A program made the translations under genes and the position numbers. From the NCBI GenBank assembly GCA_963722585.1, contig CAVRNU010000043.1, positions 124,001 through 188,000 of the forward strand: a stretch of DNA of 64,000 nucleotides, read 5' to 3'. The stretch's first letter is position 1. The number at the start of each line of letters is the position of its first letter. Below the pieces are notes generated by a model. That model worked only from the letters and a program-made list of their open reading frames with translations. It made no database searches and was not told where the DNA came from. Below are positions 30,779 to 39,327 of this stretch, piece by piece. The DNA comes from KBS-96 sp963722585 (GTDB lineage: Bacteria; Acidobacteriota; Terriglobia; Bryobacterales; Bryobacteraceae).

Positions 30779-30808
30779 AAAGCGCCGGACCCTGGAGCCC
30801 GGCGCTTT
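30779..30808 (-). terminator. Rho-independent terminator of the radical SAM gene
   Basis: Perfect 10-bp stem, aaagcgccgg at 30779-30788 and ccggcgcttt at 30799-30808, with a 10-base loop. On the minus strand it is followed by a T-rich run (ttttcttttt). It lies 25 bases after the radical SAM stop at 30834. Confidence 0.9.
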
Positions 30809-30833
30809 GACTAGAAAACTGATGAAAGAAGCT

Positions 30834-32945
30834 CTAGTCGCCCATGGCCCCCACCTCTTCGTGCGCTTCTGCCTGGTCGGCGGCTTTGTTGGGAAGCGCG
30901 GACATCAAACCGTCGAGCGAAACAAATCCGTCCTGCTTCTTCTCTCCGAGAACGTGTTCGCGGTACAGCCGCATCATCTTCTCATTCTCGAGCTTCTGTT
31001 TCAAAGCCTCGTCCCGGGCCCGCATCTTTTCCTGACGCGCGTTCTTCGCAATGCCGAGCTGGTCGAGATCGTGCTGTACGCCATGATTTACATCTTCCGT
31101 GCGAAGGATGAGGCGATGGTCTTTGCTCGCCAGCGGAACGGCTTTATTGCCCGCGAAGATTTCGTGGCGGCCATGCTCGTCGTACCACTTGGTCAGCGTA
31201 GCGGTCATGTGCATCTTTTCAATAATGTTACGCCAGCCCACACCGGTGTTGTAGGCGCAGAACGAGATTTCGCCCTCCTGAGTAGCATACGGAATTATGC
31301 ACTGCTCGGTTCGGCGAAAATCGTAGTTGAAAAGATCCTGGAACCACATACCGGCGATGAACAGGAAATTCCAGCGATCCTTGCGGCGCTTTTCGATGTC
31401 GGCTACCGTGCGGTCGCCCGAAACCTTGCCGTAATCGCGGCCGGTGGCTCCGAAGCATTTATCGAACTTCTGGAGCAGATCCACCATTTTGAAGTTCGAG
31501 GGCGATTCAAATGGTTTGTAATTTCGCAACAGGGCCAGCGCGACGCCGACAACCGAGAGAAATCTGCCGCGGGCGGCATCATTCACTTTGGCAACGTCTT
31601 TGGATAACTGGTCGGCGTTCAGAAACTGTGTAACCGGGCGAAACTCCTTAGTCTCCTTGTCGATCATGACGGCCATGCCGATACCGCAATTGGGATGGCA
31701 GCCGCAGCTCAACTGGCCCCACTCGGCCGTGGGTCCATGAACCAGGTCGGCCCAATCGGAAAAAGTGCTCATGAACGAAATGGGGAACCAATCGCGCACC
31801 GGCTCGCCCATGCCGACTTGATTCTTCACGTCGTGCGCCAGATGGGACAAGGTATAACGCTGCGCATGGCGCCGCTCGTCGGTAATGGCTTCGTCCCGGC
31901 CCGTGAAAGAGACGGGCTGGAAAGAAAGAAACGAGATTTTCTTGGGATTGTCGAGCGCGAAACGAATGACGGCCCCCACTTGCTCGTTGTTAATGCCATT
32001 CAGGATTGTAATGACGGGCACAATCTCGACACCGGCCGAATGCAGATTCTCGATGGCCCGCAGCTTCACGTCGAACAGGTTGCCAACGGCGCGATGCGAA
32101 TTGGCGGCGTTTCCGATGCCGTCGAACTGCAGATACGCGTAGCGAAGCCCAGCTTCGGCCGCTCGCTTGGCAAACTCCGGGCTTTTCGCGAACTCGATAC
32201 CGTTGGTTGCGGCCTGCACGCTGTTGTAGCCCACCTTCCGCGAGTAACGGACCGCATCTACGAAATAGGGCGATAACGTCGGTTCACCGCCCGAAAACTG
32301 CACCGACATCTGGCGCCGCGGCTTAATCGAGATGGCGTTGTCTAGAAGTGTTTTGATGTCTTCCCAACTCAGTTCGTGGACGAAGCCAACCTGGTTGGCG
32401 TCCATGAAGCAGGGATCGCACATCATATTGCAGCGATTGGTTAGATCGATCGTCAAAACCGATCCGCGTCCGTGAGTGATAGTGCTGGAGCCATGATTGT
32501 GAAGTTTATTGTCGTTGTGCGCGCGAATGTCGCGGCCTGGAAACACTTCTTCCAGGTGGCGCGAAAACGCGGGGTCAATCGACATCACGTCTTCGAATTG
32601 CCCGTGCACGGGGCATTCCTTAGTCATGACGATTTGACCATTCCGCTCAACGATCTTTGCCTTTACCTCGCCGACCGGTTCGTTCAGTAGTATTTTGTAG
32701 TCAATTTCACCGTCGACGATCTTCTGTCTGATTTCTGGAATGCACTTGGGGCAGAGAGAATCGGTTTCGCGCGGCCATCCAAGTGGGGGCTTCGCTTTCT
32801 GCCAGCTCTTCAGGAGCGGCTTGTCTGACCACTTGGGCGTGAACGAGGGATTCTGCTTGACTTGATTCGCGGCGTCGAATACGTGCCAGGCAGCATTCGC
32901 TGCCACTGTAACCGCCTTCTCAACGTATTTGATGGGTTTGTGCAT
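30834..32945 (-). CDS. Radical SAM protein resembling tetraether/membrane-spanning lipid synthases (Tes/Mss-like)
   Basis: 703 residues from ATG 32945. Seen in order: an N-terminal metal-site region with LCPKC (65-68) and ECPVHG (near 111), a CxxC-plus-CxxHG pattern; the radical SAM cluster motif CNMMCDPC (172-179, C-x3-C-x2-C); QFSGGEPTLSP; AYLQFDGIG; then SCGCHPNCGIGMAVMID near 414-425 and, later, FCAYNTGVGWRN. This set (CPxC, CPxHG, CNxxCxxC, LQFDG, CxCHPxCG, a late C-x-YN) is the layout I know from archaeal tetraether lipid synthase and related bacterial proteins. Those enzymes join lipid chain ends through C-C bonds. Acidobacteria make iso-diabolic acid and brGDGT lipids, so such a role is attractive but inferred. 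The extra GCPxDCGLC cysteine set is missing here. A terminator follows. An in-frame ATG at 33068 would add a non-conserved leader. Confidence 0.75.
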   Translation of the reverse strand: MHKPIKYVEKAVTVAANAAWHVFDAANQVKQNPSFTPKWSDKPLLKSWQKAKPPLGWPRETDSLCPKCIPEIRQKIVDGEIDYKILLNEPVGEVKAKIVERNGQIVMTKECPVHGQFEDVMSIDPAFSRHLEEVFPGRDIRAHNDNKLHNHGSSTITHGRGSVLTIDLTNRCNMMCDPCFMDANQVGFVHELSWEDIKTLLDNAISIKPRRQMSVQFSGGEPTLSPYFVDAVRYSRKVGYNSVQAATNGIEFAKSPEFAKRAAEAGLRYAYLQFDGIGNAANSHRAVGNLFDVKLRAIENLHSAGVEIVPVITILNGINNEQVGAVIRFALDNPKKISFLSFQPVSFTGRDEAITDERRHAQRYTLSHLAHDVKNQVGMGEPVRDWFPISFMSTFSDWADLVHGPTAEWGQLSCGCHPNCGIGMAVMIDKETKEFRPVTQFLNADQLSKDVAKVNDAARGRFLSVVGVALALLRNYKPFESPSNFKMVDLLQKFDKCFGATGRDYGKVSGDRTVADIEKRRKDRWNFLFIAGMWFQDLFNYDFRRTEQCIIPYATQEGEISFCAYNTGVGWRNIIEKMHMTATLTKWYDEHGRHEIFAGNKAVPLASKDHRLILRTEDVNHGVQHDLDQLGIAKNARQEKMRARDEALKQKLENEKMMRLYREHVLGEKKQDGFVSLDGLMSALPNKAADQAEAHEEVGAMGD

Positions 32946-33105
32946 TTTATGTACGTCGCTTAACTCCCTTAGCCTAGAGCGGGATAGGGGCGAGTACACG
33001 CAAAAGCAATCAAACTGCTGCCATTGGGGGTCGACTGGGGAATATGAGAATTGAAACGGTGTGAACAAAAAACTGGCAAATCCTGCATAATCTGCGAGTT
33101 AACCC

Positions 33106-33150
33106 GTGGCGCACGCTTCAGCGTGCTGCGGTGAACTTCAGTTCACCGGC
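33106..33150. repeat. Family 1 palindromic element, partial copy 2
   Basis: Begins with gtggcgcacgcttcagcgtg, as in the full copies at 17035 and 41795, but continues with a different small palindrome (ggtgaacttcagttcacc) and lacks the right-hand inverted end. It lies between the ABC ATPase 3' end and the radical SAM start. Confidence 0.7.
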
Positions 33151-33155
33151 GAGGC

Positions 33156-33977
33156 TCACCAGGCATGGTAATAGCCGTTCCGCTCGTAAACTTCAACGGG
33201 TACTCCGAACAATGTGGAGAGGGGCTCGGGTCTGAGGACCTCAGCTTTGGTTCCGTCGGCATACACCTCGCCTTTACGAAGTAGAACGACTCGGTCGATT
33301 TCGGGAATGATGTCGTCGAGATGATGGGTGACGAGCACGAGTCCGATTCCCGATTGCGCCAGCCGGCGAAGGTGGCCTCGTAATTCGTGCAGCGCGGCCA
33401 GATCGAGACTGGTGGTCGGTTCATCCAGAAGCAGAGTGGAAGGATCGTGAATGAGGGCTCGCGCGACGAGCAGCCTTCGGGCTTCGCCTGACGATAATTC
33501 ATCGAGCCAACGGGCGGCCAGATGCGTTGTATCGAGAGCGTGCATCACCTCCGCCGCTTTTTGTTCCATCGCGGCAGTGACATGGTGATTGGGCCAGATG
33601 CCGATGCTGCCGAAGAAGCCTGAAAGAACCAGCTCGCGCCCGCGTATGTCGCGTGTGCACGTCGCCATTAGATCGTTACTGACCACGCCGATGTGAGAGC
33701 GAAGCTCGAAAATGTTCCAGACATCCCTGCCCAAAATGCGAAACGAACTGTCGTCCCGCAGCAGTGGATAGCATTCGCGCGTAATGGTTTTGATGAGCGT
33801 CGATTTTCCACTGCCGTTAGGGCCTAGGATGGCTACGTGTTCGCCCGCTTGGATGGATAGGCTCACGCCGTTGAGCGCGTGGCGATTTCCGCGAAGCACG
33901 TGGACGTTCGTGAGGCTCAGGAGCGGGCTGGATTCCAAAGCAAATAGATCGTCCAGTATACGGCACGGACCCTTCAT
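33156..33977 (-). CDS. ABC transporter ATP-binding protein
   Basis: 273-residue ATPase of an ABC system, driving transport by ATP hydrolysis at the inner face of the membrane. Seen: Walker A GPNGSGKST (52-60), signature LSSGEARRLLVARAL, Walker B LLLDEPTTSLD, D-loop, and switch His in LVTHHLDD. The Q-loop region (HIGVVSND) has Ser-Asn in place of the usual Gln. ATG 33977 is preferred; an ATG at 34034 would fully cover the promoter of the divergent ADOP gene. No permease gene of matching strand follows. The divergent ADOP permeases, 56 bases away, are possible partners, since MacB-type permeases need an ATPase. Confidence 0.88.
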   Translation of the reverse strand: MKGPCRILDDLFALESSPLLSLTNVHVLRGNRHALNGVSLSIQAGEHVAILGPNGSGKSTLIKTITRECYPLLRDDSSFRILGRDVWNIFELRSHIGVVSNDLMATCTRDIRGRELVLSGFFGSIGIWPNHHVTAAMEQKAAEVMHALDTTHLAARWLDELSSGEARRLLVARALIHDPSTLLLDEPTTSLDLAALHELRGHLRRLAQSGIGLVLVTHHLDDIIPEIDRVVLLRKGEVYADGTKAEVLRPEPLSTLFGVPVEVYERNGYYHAW

Positions 33978-34033
33978 ACCTTGCGCTCCTACATTTTCTG
34001 TGCTAAATGTGCAGAAGGCTGAGGTATTACCCA

Positions 34034-36673
34034 ATGATCTGGTTCGAGCGGCTGTTTCGCCGGAAGGAAATGGAAGAGAAGCTCGATAAGGAACTGCGTT
34101 TCCACATCGAGCGGCATGCGGCCGATCTGGTCGCTCGCGGCCAAGATCCCGAAGAAGCGCGGCGCGAGGCTCGACTTACGCTCGGTGGGCCGGAACAGGT
34201 GAAAGAGCGCTGCCGGGACGCCCGTGGCACGCGCTGGCTCGAGGATCTGCTGCAGGACTTCCGCTATGCGCTTCGCACGATGCGACAGCGGCCGGGGTTT
34301 GCGGCTGTGGCGGTGCTGACTCTCGCACTGGGCACGGGCGCAACCACCGTGATGTTCACGGTCGTCAGCGGCGTCCTCCTAAAGCCTCTGGCCTATCCCC
34401 AACCCGATCGCCTCGTGAGCCTGCACGAACACAGCGAATTCGACTGGGCGTTCTCCTATCCGAATTTCCTCGACTGCAAGCGCGAGAGCCGCTCCTTAAC
34501 CCTGGCGGCTTGGCGTTTTGGCGGAGGCACGATCAGCGAGCCAGGCGACGCTGACTATATTTTCGGCCGTCAAATCTCGGCCGGCCTCTTTTCGGTGCTG
34601 GGCATTCCACTCTACCGCGGGCGCGCATTTCTGCCTGATGAGGACCGTCCCGATGCGGCGCCGGTCGCCATCATCAGTTACCGCCTATGGCAGAGCCGGT
34701 TCGCCGGAAAGCCCGACGCGATCGGCGCGCGCCTAGTTTTCGATAGCAAGGCATACCCAGTTAGCAGGGCATACACGGTAGTTGGCATCGCCCCGCGTGG
34801 CTTCGAGCTAACGGGCGACGCCGATATCTTTACTCCCCTGGGTCAGAACACGGCGCCGACGATGCAAAACCGCGAAATGCACCCCGGCATTCAGGTGATC
34901 GGCCGGCTCCAGCCCGGAGTCACTCTCGCCCAGGCGCAAGCCGAAGTTGCGCTGATCGGTCGCCGGCTGGCAAAACAATACCCCAAGGAGGATGCGGGCC
35001 AAATCTTTGGGGCTGAGCCGCTTCGCCGGCGGATTGTCGGTGATGTCCGGCCCACGCTGTGGCTGCTGCTGGGCTCCGTCAGTCTGGTTCTGTTGATTGC
35101 GTGCGTCAACGTCGCCAGTCTGTTGCTAGCGCGGGCGGTATCGCGTGAGCGGGAACTTGCTATGCGCGCAGCGCTAGGGGCGAGCCGCGGCCGCTTGATC
35201 CGCCAATGTCTTACGGAGAGCGCGGTTCTGGCTCTTGGCGGAGGCGCTCTTGGTGTAGCACTTGCGGCGATTGGCGCCCGTCCTTTTGTGACGTTTTGGC
35301 CGGGCAGTCTACCACGCGCTGAAGAAATCTACCTCGATTGGCGCGTACTGCTCTTTGCGCTCGGCGCCTCGCTTTTAAGCGGACTTCTTTTCGGCCTGGC
35401 ACCAGCGTTGCGCGCTCCTGCTAGACACATGGAGCAAGCTTTGCGTGCCGGCGCGCGAACCGTAACTGGAAGCTCGCGCCGCCTGCACAGCGGGTTTGTC
35501 ATCTCGGAGATCGCGATCGCCGTGGTGCTCTTGATCGCGGCGGGAGTGCTTGGCCGTACGCTGTTGCGTGTGTCATCGCTCGATCCCGGCTTCGATCCAC
35601 ACAACGTATTGGTAACGCAGGTCGCGCTCTCACCGGGTGCGTTGACTACTCCCACAAGCATCCGGGCAGCATGGCAGGATGTTCTTGATCGCGTCCGTCA
35701 TGTGCCGGGCGCGCAGTCCGCAGCAGTTGCCGACATCGTGCCAATGGGTGGAGACGACGAAGAAGTCGGTTACTGGACGAGTCTCGCCGCGCCCCCGGCA
35801 AATCAGATACCGCTTGCGCTGATGAACTTGGTGACGCCTGATTACGCGCGAGTGATGGGCATCAAGTTGCTTCAAGGCCGCTTCTTCGACGAGCACGATC
35901 GCCTTGACAACGAACCTGTCGTTGTGATTGACGACGTCATGGCGCGGCGGGCTTTTGGCGGGGGCAATCCGGTCGGCCAGCGGCTAAATCTCCAATTTCT
36001 AAGCCCTACCCGGGTCGTGGGGGTGGTAGGCCATGTGCGGCATTTTGGGCTTGCTGCCGACGATCAAGCAAGTATCCGCGAGCAGATTTACATTCCGTTC
36101 GGCCAAATTCCCGATCCGTTCATGCGCTTGACTTCGGGCATGTGGCTGATGGTGCGAACTGGCGTTTCACCGTTGACTATGGTGGAAGCCGTGCGGCGCT
36201 CAGTGCGCGGCGCGACTCGCGATCAGGCGATATACGACGTTAGCACCATGGAGCAGATCGTAGGCGCCTCGCTTGCCCGGCAACGCTTTCTGCTGCTCTT
36301 ATTCGGCATATTCGCCGGCCTGGCGTTGGCGCTCGCCTGCATCGGCATCTACGGCGTGCTGGCATATCTGACCAGCCAGCGCGTCCCCGAAATCGGCGTT
36401 CGCATGGCGCTCGGAGCGAGCGCCGGCGATGTCATGCGTATGGTTTTCCGCCAGAGTCTCACGATGATTGTTCTCGGTATCGGGGTTGGCTTCGCAGTAT
36501 CGCTCGCAACAGGGCAGGTGTTGGAGCGCCTGGTCGCCGGAGTACGGCCAACAGAACCGTTCACCTACGTCGCGATGATCTCGGTTCTCACGGCTGCGGC
36601 GCTATTTGCCAGCTTTCTACCCGCTCGCCGCGCCAGTCGCGTAGACCCGATGACCGCTCTGCGGCAAGAATGA
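34034..36673 (+). CDS. ADOP-family FtsX/MacB-like permease (copy 1)
   Basis: 879 residues from ATG 34034. Permease of the acidobacterial duplicated orphan permease class, with two MacB-type periplasmic core domains and two FtsX blocks but no ATPase domain. A cytoplasmic N-terminal domain (about 1-75) has LDKELRFHIERHAADLVARG and EARREARLTLGGPEQVKERC. TM1 is in AAVAVLTLALGTGATTVMFT; the central FtsX block has LVLLIACVNVASLLLARAVS and ERELAMRAALGASRGR; the C-terminal block has FGIFAGLALALACIGIYGVL and PEIGVRMALGASAGDVM, ending RVDPMTALRQE. Transported substrate is unknown; such proteins may act as mechanotransmission or export components. First of three close plus-strand copies. Confidence 0.9.
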   Translation: MIWFERLFRRKEMEEKLDKELRFHIERHAADLVARGQDPEEARREARLTLGGPEQVKERCRDARGTRWLEDLLQDFRYALRTMRQRPGFAAVAVLTLALGTGATTVMFTVVSGVLLKPLAYPQPDRLVSLHEHSEFDWAFSYPNFLDCKRESRSLTLAAWRFGGGTISEPGDADYIFGRQISAGLFSVLGIPLYRGRAFLPDEDRPDAAPVAIISYRLWQSRFAGKPDAIGARLVFDSKAYPVSRAYTVVGIAPRGFELTGDADIFTPLGQNTAPTMQNREMHPGIQVIGRLQPGVTLAQAQAEVALIGRRLAKQYPKEDAGQIFGAEPLRRRIVGDVRPTLWLLLGSVSLVLLIACVNVASLLLARAVSRERELAMRAALGASRGRLIRQCLTESAVLALGGGALGVALAAIGARPFVTFWPGSLPRAEEIYLDWRVLLFALGASLLSGLLFGLAPALRAPARHMEQALRAGARTVTGSSRRLHSGFVISEIAIAVVLLIAAGVLGRTLLRVSSLDPGFDPHNVLVTQVALSPGALTTPTSIRAAWQDVLDRVRHVPGAQSAAVADIVPMGGDDEEVGYWTSLAAPPANQIPLALMNLVTPDYARVMGIKLLQGRFFDEHDRLDNEPVVVIDDVMARRAFGGGNPVGQRLNLQFLSPTRVVGVVGHVRHFGLAADDQASIREQIYIPFGQIPDPFMRLTSGMWLMVRTGVSPLTMVEAVRRSVRGATRDQAIYDVSTMEQIVGASLARQRFLLLLFGIFAGLALALACIGIYGVLAYLTSQRVPEIGVRMALGASAGDVMRMVFRQSLTMIVLGIGVGFAVSLATGQVLERLVAGVRPTEPFTYVAMISVLTAAALFASFLPARRASRVDPMTALRQE

Positions 36674-36683
36674 GGATACTCAG

Positions 36684-39314
36684 ATGACGTGGTGGCAGCG
36701 ATTGTGGCGCAGAAAGAAACTGGAAGAGCAGCTTGATAAAGAGCTGCGTTTTCACCTCGAGCGGCACACTGCCGATCTGGTCGCTCGCGGCGCGGATCTC
36801 GAAGAAGCGAGGCGAGAGGCGCGGCTTGCTTTAGGAGGCCCTGAGCAAGTGAAGGAGCGTTGCCGCGATGCACGCGGTACGCGCTGGCTCGAGGATTTCG
36901 TACAGGACTTGCGCTTCGCCCTCCGCACGTTGCGCCAGCGCCCTGGCTTTACGGCTGTCGCTCTATTAACGCTCGCACTTAGCAGCGGTGCGACAACCGT
37001 TATGTTCACGCTCGTCAACGGTGTGCTGCTGAAGCCGCTGTCGTATCCCCAGCCCGAAAAGCTGGTGACGCTACATGATGAGACCGACAAATACGGCGAT
37101 CAGTTCTTCGCCTACCTGAACTTTCTCGATTGTCAGCGCGAGAGCCGGTCCCTGACGATGGCGGCATGGAACTACGACGGCGGAGGCACAGTGAGTAAGC
37201 CTGGTGAAGCCGAGTACGTTCGGGGCCGCCAGATCTCGCCTCAGCTATTTGCGGTGCTCGGCGTCAACCTCCTACGAGGCCGCGCTTTCTTGAATAGCGA
37301 GGACCGGCCCGGCGCAACACCCGTGGTAATCATCAGCTACCGACTCTGGCAGCAGCGCTTCGGCGGAAGCAAGACTGCGCTTGGTATGCCGCTTGTCCTG
37401 GACGGGAAGCCCTACACCGTCATCGGCATTGCGCCTGCGAACTTCCGTTTCTCTGGAGAGGACGTCGACGTATTTACGCCGCTCGGGCAAAACACAGACC
37501 CAAGAATGACGATGCGCGAAGCCCACTTCCTTCCAGTTGTGGCGCGTCTTCGCCCCGGAGCTACGTTGCCGCAGGCGCGGGCGGAGTTGAAGCTGATTGC
37601 CCGCCATTTGGCCGAGCAATACCCGAAACCGAACACGGGCCACAGCTTCGTAGCGCACCCGCTCCGGCAGGAGTTGGTCGGCAATGTGCGGTCCAGCTTG
37701 TGGTTGCTGCTGGGCGCGGTCAGCCTCGTATTGCTCATTGCGTGCGCCAACATTGCTAGCCTTCTGCTGGCGCGCGCCGTTTCGCGCGAGCGCGAACTTG
37801 CCGTTCGTGCGGCGTTAGGAGCGGCTCGGACCCGCTTAATGCGTCAGTGCCTGACCGAGAGCGCGGCGCTAGCCGTTCTCGGTGGCGCGCTCGGCATTCT
37901 GCTTGCTGCGTTTGGAATTCGCCCATTCGTGTTGTTCTGGCCGGAAAATTTACCGCGTGCCGAGGACGTGCAACTCGACTGGCGCGTGTTGCTGTTTGCG
38001 CTTGCCATCTCTCTCTTCTGCGGAATTCTATTCGGGCTGGCACCCGCTTTGCGCGCTCCTGCACGCGATTTGGAACAGACGCTCCGCTCGGGAGCGCGGA
38101 CCGTTGTTGGAAGCTCTCGCCGCCTGCATAGCGGCTTTGTTATTTCCGAGATTGCGCTGGCCGTTGTGCTGCTGGTCTCTGCCGGAATGCTCGGGCGCAC
38201 GCTTCTACGGCTTTCGGCGCTCGATCCCGGCGTAAACATTCAGAACGTCTTAGTCACCCGTGCTGCCCTTTCGCCTGGACTCGTGGACCCTGGGCCGTTG
38301 CGGTCGGCGTGGCAGGATTTTATAGACCGTGCGCGCCGCGTACCCGGAGTACAGTTTGTTGCGCTCGCCGACATTGTTCCGATGGGCGAAGGATCGGATG
38401 AAACCGGCTACTGGACTACTCCAGCGGCGCCGCCACTGAACGAGGTGCCCCTCGCGCAGACCTCCTTAGTGACGCCGGATTATCTGAAGGTCATGGGCAT
38501 TAGGCTGCTTCAGGGCCGGTTCTTCGATGCGCACGACCGTTTGGGTAGTGAGTCTGTCGTGGTGATTGATGAGGTTTTGGCGCAGCACAGCTTCCCTGGT
38601 CAAAACCCTGTTGGAAAACGCATCCATGTACAAGGTCTTGGCCCCACGCGCGTAATTGGTGTCGTTCGACATGTGCGGCATTGGGGGCTGGCCGGCGACG
38701 ATCAGGCTGCAGTGCGCGATGAGATCTATCTCCCCTTCGCACAGATTCCAGACGAGTACATACACCAAGTATCCGCCGTCATGTCGCTCACCGTTCGAAC
38801 CAGCGTCCCGCCCTTAAACCTGGTTGAATCCCTGCGGCGTGCAGTGCGCGCGGGGACGGGCGATCAGATCCTATATGACGTCCGAACGATGGAGCAGCTT
38901 GCGAGCGCCTCACTTGCGCGCCAGCGCTTTCTGCTGCTGTTATTCGGCATCTTCGCCGGTTTGGCGTTAGCGCTCGCCTGTATCGGCATTTATGGCGTGC
39001 TGGCGTATCTGACCAGCCAACGCGTGCCGGAAATCGGCGTGCGCATGGCGCTCGGGGCTAGCCCGCGGGAGGTGATGCGGATGGTATTCCGGCAAAGCCT
39101 CGGCATGATTCTGATTGGCGCCGCCGTCGGTATAGTGGCTTCTTTGGCTGCCGGTCGCCTGCTCGAGCGCCTGGTCGCCGGAGTGCGTCCCACGGAACTA
39201 TCGACCTTCGCGATTATGATCTCGGTCCTGGTTGCAGCCGCGTTGTTTGCGAGTTTTCTGCCCGCCCGCCGCGCGAGCCGCATAGACCCGATGAACGCCT
39301 TGCGGCAAGAGTAG
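36684..39314 (+). CDS. ADOP-family FtsX/MacB-like permease (copy 2)
   Basis: 876 residues, ten bases after copy 1 and so in the same operon. It is very similar to copy 1 along the whole length, including the N-terminal cytoplasmic domain (LDKELRFHLERHTADLVARG), the central VLLIACANIASLLLARAVS block and the C-terminal RIDPMNALRQE. Differences are concentrated in the two periplasmic domains (for example around QNTDPRMTMREAHFLPV). That points to duplication followed by divergence of the parts that meet substrate or partner. The start ATG 36684 follows tgaggatactcag. Confidence 0.9.
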   Translation: MTWWQRLWRRKKLEEQLDKELRFHLERHTADLVARGADLEEARREARLALGGPEQVKERCRDARGTRWLEDFVQDLRFALRTLRQRPGFTAVALLTLALSSGATTVMFTLVNGVLLKPLSYPQPEKLVTLHDETDKYGDQFFAYLNFLDCQRESRSLTMAAWNYDGGGTVSKPGEAEYVRGRQISPQLFAVLGVNLLRGRAFLNSEDRPGATPVVIISYRLWQQRFGGSKTALGMPLVLDGKPYTVIGIAPANFRFSGEDVDVFTPLGQNTDPRMTMREAHFLPVVARLRPGATLPQARAELKLIARHLAEQYPKPNTGHSFVAHPLRQELVGNVRSSLWLLLGAVSLVLLIACANIASLLLARAVSRERELAVRAALGAARTRLMRQCLTESAALAVLGGALGILLAAFGIRPFVLFWPENLPRAEDVQLDWRVLLFALAISLFCGILFGLAPALRAPARDLEQTLRSGARTVVGSSRRLHSGFVISEIALAVVLLVSAGMLGRTLLRLSALDPGVNIQNVLVTRAALSPGLVDPGPLRSAWQDFIDRARRVPGVQFVALADIVPMGEGSDETGYWTTPAAPPLNEVPLAQTSLVTPDYLKVMGIRLLQGRFFDAHDRLGSESVVVIDEVLAQHSFPGQNPVGKRIHVQGLGPTRVIGVVRHVRHWGLAGDDQAAVRDEIYLPFAQIPDEYIHQVSAVMSLTVRTSVPPLNLVESLRRAVRAGTGDQILYDVRTMEQLASASLARQRFLLLLFGIFAGLALALACIGIYGVLAYLTSQRVPEIGVRMALGASPREVMRMVFRQSLGMILIGAAVGIVASLAAGRLLERLVAGVRPTELSTFAIMISVLVAAALFASFLPARRASRIDPMNALRQE

Positions 39315-39327
39315 TACCATCGACAAA

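Noticed and set aside
30807..31607. Plus-strand open frame of 266 codons
   Set aside because: Antisense to the conserved radical SAM gene; composition is that of a shadow frame.
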